Positions 21,808 through 30,521 of a stretch of 64,000 nt of DNA are shown here, in pieces. The notes beneath the pieces are model-generated. The model ran no database searches. It saw nothing but the letters and a program-made list of their open reading frames with translations, and had not been told where the DNA came from. Made by a program: the position numbers and the translations under genes. Within the stretch, counting starts at the first letter, position 1, and every line of letters starts with the position of its first letter. The DNA comes from Saccharophagus degradans 2-40 (GTDB taxonomy: Bacteria > Pseudomonadota > Gammaproteobacteria > Pseudomonadales > Cellvibrionaceae): positions 3,899,501-3,963,500 of the forward strand of contig NC_007912.1 in the NCBI RefSeq assembly GCF_000013665.1, in the 5' to 3' direction.

Positions 21808-22341
21808 CTAAGCTTCTTTTGGGGCGCATAGCGCTTTGCTATAAAAGCCAGACTGGTCGAAACAACACACCCTTCGTTTGCCGCTAGCCAACATATCGCA
21901 CGCATTGGCTATTCGCTTTACCCGTGTTTTCGCCTGCTTAGCAGACTCTACCCAGTGTATCCAATCTACACGTGCTATTACCGTTGTTTGCTGCCAGTTT
22001 TCCAGTGCTGCTGGTGTGGCCGCTAGCGCATCACTTAAATCTTCTGGCACCTGTGGCTCGGGCTCTGTCGCTACAGGGGTAAATGCCACATCCACTTTCT
22101 TTCCAACACTGTTACTTAACGCTTGTAGCAATTCACCATCTACCTGCAGCCAATGGCTTAGCTTACCGTCTGGCTGAAGTGTTGCGCTAAATGCGTGGCC
22201 ATTAATAGTACCCTCTACGCTGGTACGGCCCCTGCGCGGCAATTTATCGCTCGCGCTTTTTGGAAAAACAATAAAGGCCCATAAATTACCAGCAGTATGG
22301 CCCGCAGCTTGGCACAACTTGGCTTTAAACGTAATACTCAT
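21808..22341 (-). CDS. DUF1905 plus YdeI/OmpD-associated (OmdA) domain protein
   Basis: 177 residues. The N-terminal half is DUF1905-like (WAFIVFPKSASDKLPRRGRTSVEGTINGH). The C-terminal half matches the OmdA pattern: VPEDLSDALAATPAALENW, then WIHWVESAKQAKTRVKRI and a KRRVCCFDQSGFY tail. Homologues are common cytoplasmic proteins of unknown role, sometimes linked to stress. Good start with GGAG upstream. Confidence 0.8.
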   Translation of the reverse strand: MSITFKAKLCQAAGHTAGNLWAFIVFPKSASDKLPRRGRTSVEGTINGHAFSATLQPDGKLSHWLQVDGELLQALSNSVGKKVDVAFTPVATEPEPQVPEDLSDALAATPAALENWQQTTVIARVDWIHWVESAKQAKTRVKRIANACDMLASGKRRVCCFDQSGFYSKALCAPKEA

Positions 22342-22413
22342 TCGCAGTGCTCCTTTATACCGCGGGCAGGCGCTAGCTAATTAATGGCGACTAATAACTT
22401 AACAATTAGTGAG

Positions 22414-22767
22414 CTATTCTTCGGCAATAACATCGAAGCCGCCAAAAATTAGGCGCTTGCCATCAAAGGGCATGGGATTGTTATTTGGGTCCATTCTTTC
22501 ATCGGCCATAATAGCTTCCCAGCCAGCATCTCTGGCGGCTTTGGATGGCCAAATAACCGTAGAGAAGACAACTGTCTCATTACTTTTACACTGCACGGCC
22601 CTAGGAAAGGACGTTACCTCGCCATCTGGCACGTTTTCCCCCCATGCTTCAATAACCTTAAGCGCACCGTGATCTTTAAATACCGCGATAGACAATTTTG
22701 AGTGAGCGATATATTTGTCTTTATTAGCGGTTGGCACAGCGGCCACAAATCCATCAATGTAAGTCAT
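22414..22767 (-). CDS. DUF1428 family protein
   Basis: 117 residues that follow the DUF1428 pattern throughout: YIDGFVAAVPTANKDKYIAH, GALKVIEAWGENVPDGEVTSF, VVFSTVIWPSKAARDAG and MPFDGKRLIFGGFDVI. The fold is a ferredoxin-like dimeric alpha-beta barrel; the role is unknown. AGAAGGTAATCACT precedes the ATG. It follows the VOC gene on the same strand. Confidence 0.85.
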   Translation of the reverse strand: MTYIDGFVAAVPTANKDKYIAHSKLSIAVFKDHGALKVIEAWGENVPDGEVTSFPRAVQCKSNETVVFSTVIWPSKAARDAGWEAIMADERMDPNNNPMPFDGKRLIFGGFDVIAEE

Positions 22768-22831
22768 AGTGATTACCTTCTTTCCATTATTTGGCTTTTG
22801 ATTGCCCCTTAGGGATTGCTTACTGCTTTAT

Positions 22832-23203
22832 TTATACATGCTGATCAAAAAGGATGGGGTTACCATCGGGGTCGATAACCGAGAAACTGCCAGGGCCAGC
22901 ATCGCCAGCTACAGAGTTTTCCACAACCTCTATCCCCTTTGCTTTAAGCTCTGCACACAAGTCTCGCACATCGGTAAACCCGTCGACGTTTTCCGCACTC
23001 TGATTCCAGCCTGGGTTAAACGTTAAAATGTTCTTATCAAACATACCCTGAAACAAACCAATATTAGTATCGCCATTTTTCATAATTAAAAAACCATGCG
23101 ATTCCTCACCGGCAAAAACCTCGAAACCTAGCTTTTGGTAAAACTCTTTCGATTTATTTAGGTCTTTTACGGTTAGGCTTACAGAAAAACAACCAAGTTT
23201 CAT
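22832..23203 (-). CDS. VOC-superfamily (glyoxalase-like) protein
   Basis: 123 residues from the ATG at 23203, chosen because GGAGGAGAGT lies directly before it; an upstream in-frame ATG has no such site. The single VOC module shows FSVSLTVKDLNKSKEFYQKLGF and SFSVIDPDGNPILFDQ near the end. Metal-dependent lyase/dioxygenase or resistance-type binding is possible; nothing in the context identifies the substrate. Confidence 0.85.
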   Translation of the reverse strand: MKLGCFSVSLTVKDLNKSKEFYQKLGFEVFAGEESHGFLIMKNGDTNIGLFQGMFDKNILTFNPGWNQSAENVDGFTDVRDLCAELKAKGIEVVENSVAGDAGPGSFSVIDPDGNPILFDQHV

Positions 23204-23293
23204 ACTCTCCTCCATACGCATATCTAGAAACGTTAACAATGGTATGCTATAGAATAGTAGTACAATACTTACGTTAAAGTAGTGTTGCTTGCA

Positions 23294-23917
23294 CTATGAC
23301 GCTGGCACAAATTGATAGTATTCATTAATACCCGTTAATATATTAGTGGTAGCAATTGCAGATAAAATCAATCCCATTACCCGGCTTACCACGCTGGCAC
23401 CGCTAGTACCAATAAATCGAGTAATGAACCCGGACAAGAGCATTAATATGTAAACCACTACCAAAACCAGCAACATCATTACCACTGTTTGAACTTGCTC
23501 GAACAAACTGAATATTGCGTTTTCTGTTAGCAGCACAGCCGCCAACATTGCCCCAGGGCTAGCAATGGAGGGCACGGCCAACGGGAAAATAGCCGTATCC
23601 TTGTGATCATCCTCTAGAAACTTAATCTCTTCTTCTGGTTTACTGTCTCCAAAAATCATATTAAGCGCAAACAGAAATAACACTATCCCCCCAGATATCT
23701 GAAATGCCGAAAGCGGAATAGATAGCGCCTTTAGGATTATTTCGCCTATAACCACAAAAAACAGCAATACACACGCAGCAACAATAGTGGCCAGCAATGC
23801 TATACGACGCTTTGTTTTTTGATCGTACTCACGCGTTACAGCAATAAACACCGGCACGGTGCCTATTGGGTCTATAACTGCAAAAAAGGTTATAAAAACG
23901 GCCAAATAATCTATCAT
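23294..23917 (-). CDS. MarC/UPF0056 family integral membrane protein
   Basis: 207 residues and six hydrophobic helices, with FFAVIDPIGTVPVFI in the first span, the ISGGIVLFLFALNMIFG segment, and PLAVPSIASPGAMLA as the second half-repeat. The family name comes from the mar locus, but a resistance role for MarC was not supported; transport is assumed. A single gene before a 270-bp gap. Confidence 0.88.
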   Translation of the reverse strand: MIDYLAVFITFFAVIDPIGTVPVFIAVTREYDQKTKRRIALLATIVAACVLLFFVVIGEIILKALSIPLSAFQISGGIVLFLFALNMIFGDSKPEEEIKFLEDDHKDTAIFPLAVPSIASPGAMLAAVLLTENAIFSLFEQVQTVVMMLLVLVVVYILMLLSGFITRFIGTSGASVVSRVMGLILSAIATTNILTGINEYYQFVPAS

Positions 23918-24086
23918 TTACTAACTACCACAAAACGGATTAAAACGAATACCTTAGCTCGCAGTACTTATTGGCCTGCGAATTAGGTTGAAACTGGAAG
24001 TAAGAGCCGTATAGCCCAGAACAGATTATACGCAAAAAACAGCACTTAAAGCGCTAATATCGTCAAAGGCGAAGCAACAAAGTAGG

Positions 24087-24144
24087 GCCTGCCTAGCGAA
24101 GGCGCGACCAGCTAGCATCTTACGCTCGTGCTGCGCTAGCAGGC
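24087..24144. terminator. Long bulged hairpin
   Basis: GCCTGCCTAGCG at 24087-24098 pairs with CGCTAGCAGGC at 24134-24144 around one bulged C. The loop is 35 nt. It lies between the MarC gene and the DUF4124 gene; no T-tract follows on either strand, so its role as a terminator is only possible. Confidence 0.4.
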
Positions 24145-24190
24145 TATTTGAAACGACTACATGCTTGAGTAAAACGTAGTGTGTGTTGGG

Positions 24191-24910
24191 TTAATTGTAT
24201 AGCGCACAGGTCTTGGTAGTTTTCACGCCATTAACAACAGATACCTGCTTAGATACCGTTTGTACCTGAGTGCTATAAGGCAACCCCACCAACTCTTGAA
24301 TTGTTTGCCAAGACCGGCTTGTGTTGCACTGGTCAATATTTACTAGGGTGCAGTACATCCTTACTGGCTCACCTGCTTTACCCTCCGGGCAAGATTTACG
24401 AACTTCACACGCTTCTTCGTAACTAAAATTACCCTCGTGACTTGCAATTTCTGGTATACATTTAGAAAAGTCATTATTGGCCTCAGCTTTCTTAGATTTA
24501 TTATCATTAATTATTTTGGAAAACAAAGGGGGTGACTTACTCGAAACTCTCATTTCACCAGTGGTAGGTGAGACCTTTAACAAAGTAACATTCTGCTTGC
24601 TTAACGTACTGGTTAGCCGCATAAAAGCAGAAGCGTCAGCTGCAGAGCCGAACTCGTAATTAATATTGATGTCGCCATCATTTTTTACTACATCTATTAT
24701 CTTTACCGATACCGGCTTTTTGTTCTTAAGCTGTGCAACCCAAGCAGGTAGTTCATCTGGTAAATGTACCACCTCTGTAGCTTTCCCTTGTACACACGGC
24801 TTATCAGAAAAGCCTACTGTTCCATCAGCGCCTAAACATCTATATGCTTCAGCTTGTGCGTAATGCATTACAAATAGAATTAGAACTATTAAATATTTAG
24901 CTTTACTCAT
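24191..24910 (-). CDS. Exported DUF4124-domain protein, full-length copy
   Basis: 239 residues from the ATG at 24910 (AGGA upstream; a longer frame starts at 24931). A signal peptide ends near AEA, followed by the DUF4124 module YRCLGADGTVGFSDKPCVQG, a small Cys-containing module of periplasmic proteins. The middle is Lys-rich and polar; the C-terminus has several Cys. Function unknown. From 24294 upward the DNA is repeated at 28535-29651, where a second copy of this gene has lost its last 37 or so codons. Confidence 0.75.
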   Translation of the reverse strand: MSKAKYLIVLILFVMHYAQAEAYRCLGADGTVGFSDKPCVQGKATEVVHLPDELPAWVAQLKNKKPVSVKIIDVVKNDGDININYEFGSAADASAFMRLTSTLSKQNVTLLKVSPTTGEMRVSSKSPPLFSKIINDNKSKKAEANNDFSKCIPEIASHEGNFSYEEACEVRKSCPEGKAGEPVRMYCTLVNIDQCNTSRSWQTIQELVGLPYSTQVQTVSKQVSVVNGVKTTKTCALYN

Positions 24911-25414
24911 ATATTCCTGCGTAAAATACACATAAACATTCTAAAACGCTAATTATTAAGGTGAACGTTTCTTAACTTACTCGATGCTAAATCAGCAATT
25001 AACGAAAGAGTTTCCCCTCCATGTTTTTCAAACTTTCATACTATCTAGCTTTACTCAACAGAATCGCCATTCACTTTCCCGCTAATCCGTACACATATTG
25101 GCGAAAAATATCTTTTCAAAACATTGCTGTCATTTTTAATTGCGTAAACATAATATTTTTTGTATTTATCTTCTAGTAGTAGTCATTCTGCAAGCTATTT
25201 GATAGTAGCCTTCAACGTACTGCATTTTCAAATTAATTGTTACGCACAAATTAATCCATTACCTCAAACAGCCACCCACCCCCCCTGAATAGCGGCTGTA
25301 GGAAAAGCAAAGCATAACATAACAGTCATGTTTTCTTGTTCAATTCCTTGAAACCTTCACGCTCGGTGGATTAACTAGCATTGAAATTGGGGTTTTGGCG
25401 GCTGGGTCGTTTTA
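24294..25414. repeat. Segmental duplication, copy 1 (about 1.12 kb)
   Basis: This block, holding most of the DUF4124 gene and about 500 bp upstream, matches 28535-29651 with few substitutions and small indels. Both ends of the match are sharp: TCTTGAATTG at the left and GTCGTTTTA at the right. The non-coding part between 24911 and 25556 contains no other gene that I can see. It includes ACATAACAGTCATGT at 25317, a degenerate form of a palindrome found intact in copy 2. Confidence 0.9.
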
Positions 25415-25556
25415 GCGCCCTGACTGGATTTAAAACCCCAGAGACCAATATCTACCCAGATAGACCGAAACGGAGCGCTTGCGATTCCTTAACGAGAGGG
25501 TATCTGATTTTGTTTTGTCTGACTTTGTCTCGATAAATCAGCAAAGCGCTCTTTAA

Positions 25557-27245
25557 TTATTGGCACCCCGCAGAAACCAAATAATCTGGACCTAAATTCT
25601 CAACTGCACAAGCCCCATTTTCAAAACCTTTCGCAACACTTTTCATCATTTCACGCTGATAGCTTTTTATCTGCGCTTCTTCATCTGGCGAACGCCATCC
25701 GGCCTCGGTCATTACCAGTGTTCGCTGCACATGTTCACTTACCTTCTCTTCAGCGGACCCTGTTTTTAATTTAATAACTTCACGCACTAATAGCGCACCG
25801 CCTTGGCCGCTATAATAGATAACACCCTCTAGATCAAAACTGCAATTGAACTGCCGACCGCCGCCGTGACATACAACATTAGAAATTTCATCAATGCGAG
25901 ACACTATATGGCCACCAAAATACGGGCTAGCATAACGACTTGCTCCGTACTGTATGTCCGCATTGGAATTAAACGCCACTTCGCGTAACAGCATCATCAA
26001 AATGTCGTCTTCCTTGGGCGCCTGTAGATTGTCAGGCAATGCTATTTTGCCGTTATCCTGCATAAGACTGGCTTCATAGGCGCTATATTTCTCCATATAA
26101 TTACTGCGGCTCCAGTACGCCTTTATATCAGTTGCACTGGTCTCGGTAACTGTATAGTACGCTGGTGAACGAAATTCGTTATCTTCTAAATACACAGATT
26201 GGAGTTGCTTAGACGGCACCTTTTCTGGCAACCAGCTGCCAGATTGGTTGACGAATATAGTCTGTCCAATACGCCAATCCATGCTCGATATCAAATCGTT
26301 AAATCTATGTTTAATAACGATATAACGTAAATCTGGACACCGCTTTGCGACAGGCTCAACTACACTGGCCACTAATTGCTTCTGGTAGTCTGTATCGACT
26401 GCCGAGGTACCTACCAAAGGAATCGAATCTGTGAAACGCTCTAATTTATGAAACACATAAACCGTGGCGAAAGGAAAAGACTTCTTACCGTTACCGTTGG
26501 CATATCGCTGTGCCTTTTCGTACTCGGCTTTCTCTGCAAAGACCTCGTTTTCAACCTGTTTTATCTTCTTATCGATTGCTTTCAATCGGGTATTTTTTTC
26601 CTGCTGCCCGAGGGTTTTGTCTATTGCTATTTGGGTTCTTTGCATCTCCAGAGGAAGCTTCCGATAGGTGGCTTCTGCCTTAAACCAATCGTTATTTTTT
26701 ACTCCCTCCATCGCCTGTAAACTGCTTTTTTGCACCCATCGCTGGTAATACTGATTGTAACTAAGCCTATCTTCATCGGACATTTCCACTTGATGCATTG
26801 TAAACAGCATAAAAACATCATTGTCAGATAGCTCTGAGATGTTGGATACCCCCTCCCTCTTTAACGCCTGATCGATCATCATTGGCAACATGGGTGAAGT
26901 GCCTTTTTGAATGTACTTAACCCTCTCTAACGTAAGCTCTCTGGCCAAAGCATGAATGTCTTCATCACTTATACTAGGGCCAGTGGCAGGCTGAGTTTGC
27001 TCTACCTCAATGCTGGCATAATTGGTAACACAAGCATTGCTCGATTGTATGCCATCTTCCGGACGGGATAGCCATGCATCGTATGCAGACGTTTCGACAA
27101 CTCGCTCGTGAAAATGTGCGAGCCTTTCTTGCTTTTTTTCGGCCATTGCTTCCGCCGAGATTGCCCCCGCGAATGTCGCTTGACTGGCCCCAGCCCAGCA
27201 TATACCACCCAGAATCGCCAAACACTGGAATCGTCCTAAATTCAT
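25557..27245 (-). CDS. Large exported protein of unknown function
   Basis: 562 residues from the ATG at 27245, which has CAGGAG 8 nt upstream. The signal peptide is MNLGRFQCLAILGGICWAG with cleavage near ATFA. The N-terminal third is helical, with a coiled-coil-like Lys/Glu segment around 210-250 (LKAIDKKIKQVENEVFAEKA). The C-terminal half contains paired Cys (VVCHGG.RQFNCSF, NGACAVENLG, SAGCQ) suggesting disulfides. No known domain was recognised. It lies between the two copies of a duplicated segment and could be accessory DNA. Confidence 0.65.
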   Translation of the reverse strand: MNLGRFQCLAILGGICWAGASQATFAGAISAEAMAEKKQERLAHFHERVVETSAYDAWLSRPEDGIQSSNACVTNYASIEVEQTQPATGPSISDEDIHALARELTLERVKYIQKGTSPMLPMMIDQALKREGVSNISELSDNDVFMLFTMHQVEMSDEDRLSYNQYYQRWVQKSSLQAMEGVKNNDWFKAEATYRKLPLEMQRTQIAIDKTLGQQEKNTRLKAIDKKIKQVENEVFAEKAEYEKAQRYANGNGKKSFPFATVYVFHKLERFTDSIPLVGTSAVDTDYQKQLVASVVEPVAKRCPDLRYIVIKHRFNDLISSMDWRIGQTIFVNQSGSWLPEKVPSKQLQSVYLEDNEFRSPAYYTVTETSATDIKAYWSRSNYMEKYSAYEASLMQDNGKIALPDNLQAPKEDDILMMLLREVAFNSNADIQYGASRYASPYFGGHIVSRIDEISNVVCHGGGRQFNCSFDLEGVIYYSGQGGALLVREVIKLKTGSAEEKVSEHVQRTLVMTEAGWRSPDEEAQIKSYQREMMKSVAKGFENGACAVENLGPDYLVSAGCQ

Positions 27246-27376
27246 TTTGCACACTCCTGTTTCATTTCTATTTTAATTAACCACATCAAGACATCACATC
27301 TAATTACCCACTTTAACCATTGACACCCCATCAATGCAACGCTATAAATAACTGTATATTCAGACAGGAAGTCAAC

Positions 27377-28354
27377 ATGCCCAAACCAAGGAAAATGCAG
27401 GTTTCTTTAGATGCCACACCATATTATCACTGCACTTCACGCTGTGTACGCAGGGCCTTTTTATGTGGCTTTGATACGGTAACCAACAAAGATTACGAAC
27501 ACCGTCGACAATGGGTTGAAGATCGCATTCATTTATTAGCCGAGGTATTTTGTGTTGATGTATGCGCCTATGCGGTGATGTCTAATCATTTACATCTCGT
27601 GCTGCATATCAATCAGCAAAAAGCCTGTGCACTATCGGACTTGGAAGTGTGCCAACGCTGGCATCGGCTGTATAAAGGTACTTTGCTCACCCAACAGTTT
27701 GAACAAGGCAAAGCACTTACCCAAGCCGAGCTTGAGGCTGTAAAAGCGAGAATAGAGGTATGGCGCGCGCAGCTGCACGATATTAGTTGGTTTATGCGGG
27801 CACTTAACGAGCCGATTGCGCGCATGGCCAATACAGAAGATAACTGCACAGGGAGCTTTTGGGAATCGCGCTTTACTTCGCAGGCGCTATTGGATGAAAA
27901 AGCACTAGCAGCGTGCATGGCGTATGTGGATTTAAACCCAGTGCGAGCCAAAATGGCCGCTACGCCAGAAGATTCGGAACATACCTCTATCAAACTGCGT
28001 GTAGCGCAGGTGAAAAATAAAAAACAACAACCTACCACCCTTTACCCATTTGTGGGCAACCCACGCCAACCTATGCCCGAAGGTTTACCATTTAAACTGG
28101 CCGATTATTTAGAGCTAGTAGATTGGACTGGCCGAGCAATTCGCGCCGATAAACACGGCGCCATTAATACAAGCTTACCCCCTATTTTAAGTCGCCTTGC
28201 TATACCTACTGCAGAATGGCTAACACTCACTACACAATTTGAACAGCGTGTTTCGACGTTTGCCGGTTCTGAGCGTGCCGTTCGGTTAGCCGCCGAGGTA
28301 TTGGGGTATAAAAAACCTCCCGGCGTGGGGCTGGCTAAGCAATTATTTGCCTAG
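27377..28354 (+). CDS. REP-associated tyrosine transposase (RAYT, Y1/HUH family)
   Basis: 325 residues from the ATG at 27377, preceded by AGGAA with a 6-nt spacer. The HUH motif is in MSNHLHLVLH (H71, H73) and the probable nucleophile is Y183 in MAYVDLNPVRAKM. SFWESRF before it is typical. Y1 transposases of this type are domesticated IS200/IS605 relatives that act on palindromic REP sequences. Repeated 123-bp segments containing the palindrome ACATGACTGTCATGT flank the neighbouring duplicated block and are candidate substrates. Confidence 0.85.
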   Translation: MPKPRKMQVSLDATPYYHCTSRCVRRAFLCGFDTVTNKDYEHRRQWVEDRIHLLAEVFCVDVCAYAVMSNHLHLVLHINQQKACALSDLEVCQRWHRLYKGTLLTQQFEQGKALTQAELEAVKARIEVWRAQLHDISWFMRALNEPIARMANTEDNCTGSFWESRFTSQALLDEKALAACMAYVDLNPVRAKMAATPEDSEHTSIKLRVAQVKNKKQQPTTLYPFVGNPRQPMPEGLPFKLADYLELVDWTGRAIRADKHGAINTSLPPILSRLAIPTAEWLTLTTQFEQRVSTFAGSERAVRLAAEVLGYKKPPGVGLAKQLFA

Positions 28355-28411
28355 CTCTTTTATTTAATTCTTAAGACTTTCGCCTTTAGTGGTTTCGCTC
28401 GCCTTGAGTTT

Positions 28412-28534
28412 GGGGTTTTGACGGGTGGGTCGTTTTAATTCCCTATTTATTTCATCTTGTCTGGCAGGCTCAAATTAACGCGTGCTCTTAATTTTCGCTG
28501 CGGACCTTTTCATAACATGACTGTCATGTTTTCT
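28412..28534. repeat. 123-bp repeat R, left copy
   Basis: Begins GGGGTTTTGACGGGTGGGTC and ends with the palindrome ACATGACTGTCATGT (28515-28529) and TTTTCTT. It is nearly identical to 29626-29748; the first 27 bp also occur at 25388-25414. It replaces the normal end of the second DUF4124 copy and lies 57 bp after the RAYT stop. Confidence 0.85.
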
Positions 28535-29151
28535 TCTTGAATTGTTTGCCAAGACTGGCTTGTGTTGCACTGGTCAATATCCACTAGCGTGCAGTACATC
28601 CTTACTGGCTCACCTGCTTTACCCTCCGGGCAAGATTTACGAACTTCACACGCTTCTTCGTAACTAAAATTGCCCTCGTGACTTGCAATTTCTGGTATAC
28701 ATTTAGAAAAGTCATTTTTGGCCTCAGCTTTCTTAGATTTATTATCATTAATTATTTTGGAAAACAAAGGGGGTGACTTACTCGAAACTCTCATTTCACC
28801 AGTGGTAGGTGAGACCTTTAACAAAGTAACATTCTGCTTGCTTAACGTACTGGTTAGCCGCATAAAAGCAGAAGCGTCAGCTGCAGAGCCGAACTCGTAA
28901 TTAATATTGATGTCGCCATCATTTTTTACTACATCTATTATCTTTACCGATGCCGGCTTTTTGTTCTTAAGCTGTGCAACCCAAGCAGGTAGTTCATCTG
29001 GTAAATGTACCACCTCTGTAGCTTTCCCTTGTACACACGGCTTATCAGAAAAGCCTACTGTTCCATCAGCGCCTAAACATCTATATGCTTCAGCTTGTGC
29101 GTAATGCATTACAAATAGAATTAGAACTATTAAATATTTAGCTTTACTCAT
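28510..29151 (-). pseudogene. 3'-truncated second copy of the DUF4124 gene
   Basis: Identical or nearly identical to the gene at 24191-24910 for about 205 codons (same signal peptide and DUF4124 module; differences include T-to-A in KKPASVKI and N-to-K in KAEAKNDF). After WQTIQE it runs into repeat R and ends ENMTVML, losing the final Cys-containing 34 residues. Promoter and start are intact, so a truncated exported protein could still be made. Called a pseudogene because the C-terminus is replaced by repeat sequence. Confidence 0.75.
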
Positions 29152-29651
29152 ATATTCCTGCGTAAAATACACATAAACATTCTAAAACGCTAATTATTAA
29201 GGTGAACGTTTCTTAACTTACTCGATGCTAAATCAGCAATTAACGAAAGAGTTTCCCCTCCATGTTTTTCAAACTTGCATACTATCTAGCTTTACTCAAC
29301 AGAATCGCCATTCACTTTCCCGCTAATCCGTACACATATTGGCGAAAAATATCTTTTCAAAACATTGCTGTCATTTTTAATTGCGTAAACATAATATTTT
29401 TTGTATTTATCTTCTTGTAGTCATTCTGCAAGCTATTTGATAGTAGCCTCCAACGTACTGCATTTTCAAATTAATTGTTACGCACAAATTAATCCATTAC
29501 CTCAAACAGCCACCACGCCCCCTGAATAGCGGCTGTAGGAAAAGCAAAGCATAACATGACAGTCATGTTTTCTTGTTCAATTCCTTGAAACCTTCACGCT
29601 CGGTGGATTAACTAGCATTGAAATTGGGGTTTTGGCGGCTGGGTCGTTTTA
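28535..29651. repeat. Segmental duplication, copy 2
   Basis: Copy of 24294-25414, in the same orientation, 4241 bp apart at the left end. Net length differs by 4 bp. It is bracketed by repeat R at both ends (28412-28534 and 29626-29748), whereas copy 1 carries only the 27-bp start of R at its right end. The palindrome ACATGACAGTCATGT is intact here at 29554-29568. No further gene is seen between 29152 and 29796. Confidence 0.9.
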
Positions 29652-29748
29652 ATTCCCTATTTATTTCATCTTGTTTGGCAGGCTCAAATTAACGCGTGCT
29701 CTTAATTTTCGCTGCGGACCTTTTCATAACATGACTGTCATGTTTTCT
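29626..29748. repeat. 123-bp repeat R, right copy
   Basis: Matches 28412-28534 in the same orientation, including the terminal palindrome ACATGACTGTCATGT at 29729-29743. The first 26 bp overlap the end of the 1.12-kb duplication. Confidence 0.85.
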
Positions 29749-29796
29749 TGTTTGAAGTTCCTATTAATTACGCCCATTTGGCAATCCTGCTATTTT

Positions 29797-29868
29797 GGCT
29801 AACGCCTTGCTTTGCGGAAAACAAAACACGCAGCGGAAAACCAGTCCGACAACATGCGCTCGTTAGCC
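29797..29868 (-). other. attC site 1 (distal end of cassette array)
   Basis: Boxes GGCTAAC at 29797 and GTTAGCC at 29862 enclose a 72-bp imperfect palindrome. On the cassette strand it follows the SnoaL-like gene, whose TAA stop lies inside the box. It is the lowest-coordinate attC recognised. Confidence 0.85.
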
Positions 29869-30303
29869 ATTTCCAGGGTATTGCAGAATAGCTTTCAGAG
29901 AACTATGGTCAACCGGTGACGATGTGTGCTCATGGAGTATCTTCCACGAGCTTCCATCGTACTTTAGTATCATTGTTAAGCGGTTACTCAGTGCTCGCAA
30001 TTCCTTCCCTTCAGGTGAGATTGCCGTATAGGTAAGGACTGCATGCCCAAAAGCGAGTTCCTCATATACCATCGATTGAGCATCTGAAATACCAACCATT
30101 ACTCGCTCTTCTTCGAGTGAAGAAAACCACTCCGTTGCCATACCTCTCCAGGAATCTAATCCGCGTGTGGACCACGTGCCCCACATGTCGAATATGTGTA
30201 TATCGTTGTGGTAAAGATTGACAAATGCATCAACGTCTTTCGTGAAGACAGCGGCTTTGTACAGATCTAGAATCATTAAAAATGGTTCGCGTTTTTCAGT
30301 CAT
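29863..30303 (-). CDS. SnoaL-like/NTF2-fold (DUF4440-type) protein
   Basis: 146 residues from the ATG at 30303 (AGGA 8 nt upstream; a longer frame would read through an attC). Pattern of the cone-shaped NTF2/SnoaL fold: ILDLYKAAVFTKDVDAFVNLYHNDIHIFDMWG, then WRGMATEWFSSL and a C-terminal sheet RLTMILKYDGSSWKILHEHTSS. Such proteins are small hydrolases, isomerases or binding proteins; no catalytic assignment is possible. It is the last cassette gene of the array, with attC 1 at its stop. Confidence 0.8.
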   Translation of the reverse strand: MTEKREPFLMILDLYKAAVFTKDVDAFVNLYHNDIHIFDMWGTWSTRGLDSWRGMATEWFSSLEEERVMVGISDAQSMVYEELAFGHAVLTYTAISPEGKELRALSNRLTMILKYDGSSWKILHEHTSSPVDHSSLKAILQYPGNG

Positions 30304-30320
30304 GAAAATTATCCTTGAAC

Positions 30321-30428
30321 GGCTAACGCCTTTGTAACGGGCATTTTTTGTGTAGTGGAGTTTTGCGGTAAAGTGGCGAAGCCACCGCAAAACGGAGCGT
30401 AGCAAAAAATGTCCTGTTGACAAACTTG
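30321..30428 (-). other. attC site 2, main part, interrupted by an IS1111-like element
   Basis: GGCTAAC at 30321 opens a site nearly identical to the intact attC at 41609-41722 (same GCATTTTTTGTGTAGTG and GTGGCGAAGCCACCGC blocks). The match stops after TTGACA at 30422. The missing GTTATAAC box is found at 32063-32070, beyond the insertion; joining TTGACAAACTTG to that box restores the spacing of the intact relative. Confidence 0.85.
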
Positions 30429-30521
30429 ATACTTATGATGACCTCCTCCTCCGGAGACCAATGGAAACCTTCTAAACTTAAATCACCACAACAAAAGTTA
30501 ATTAAAGAAGGAGATCATCAT

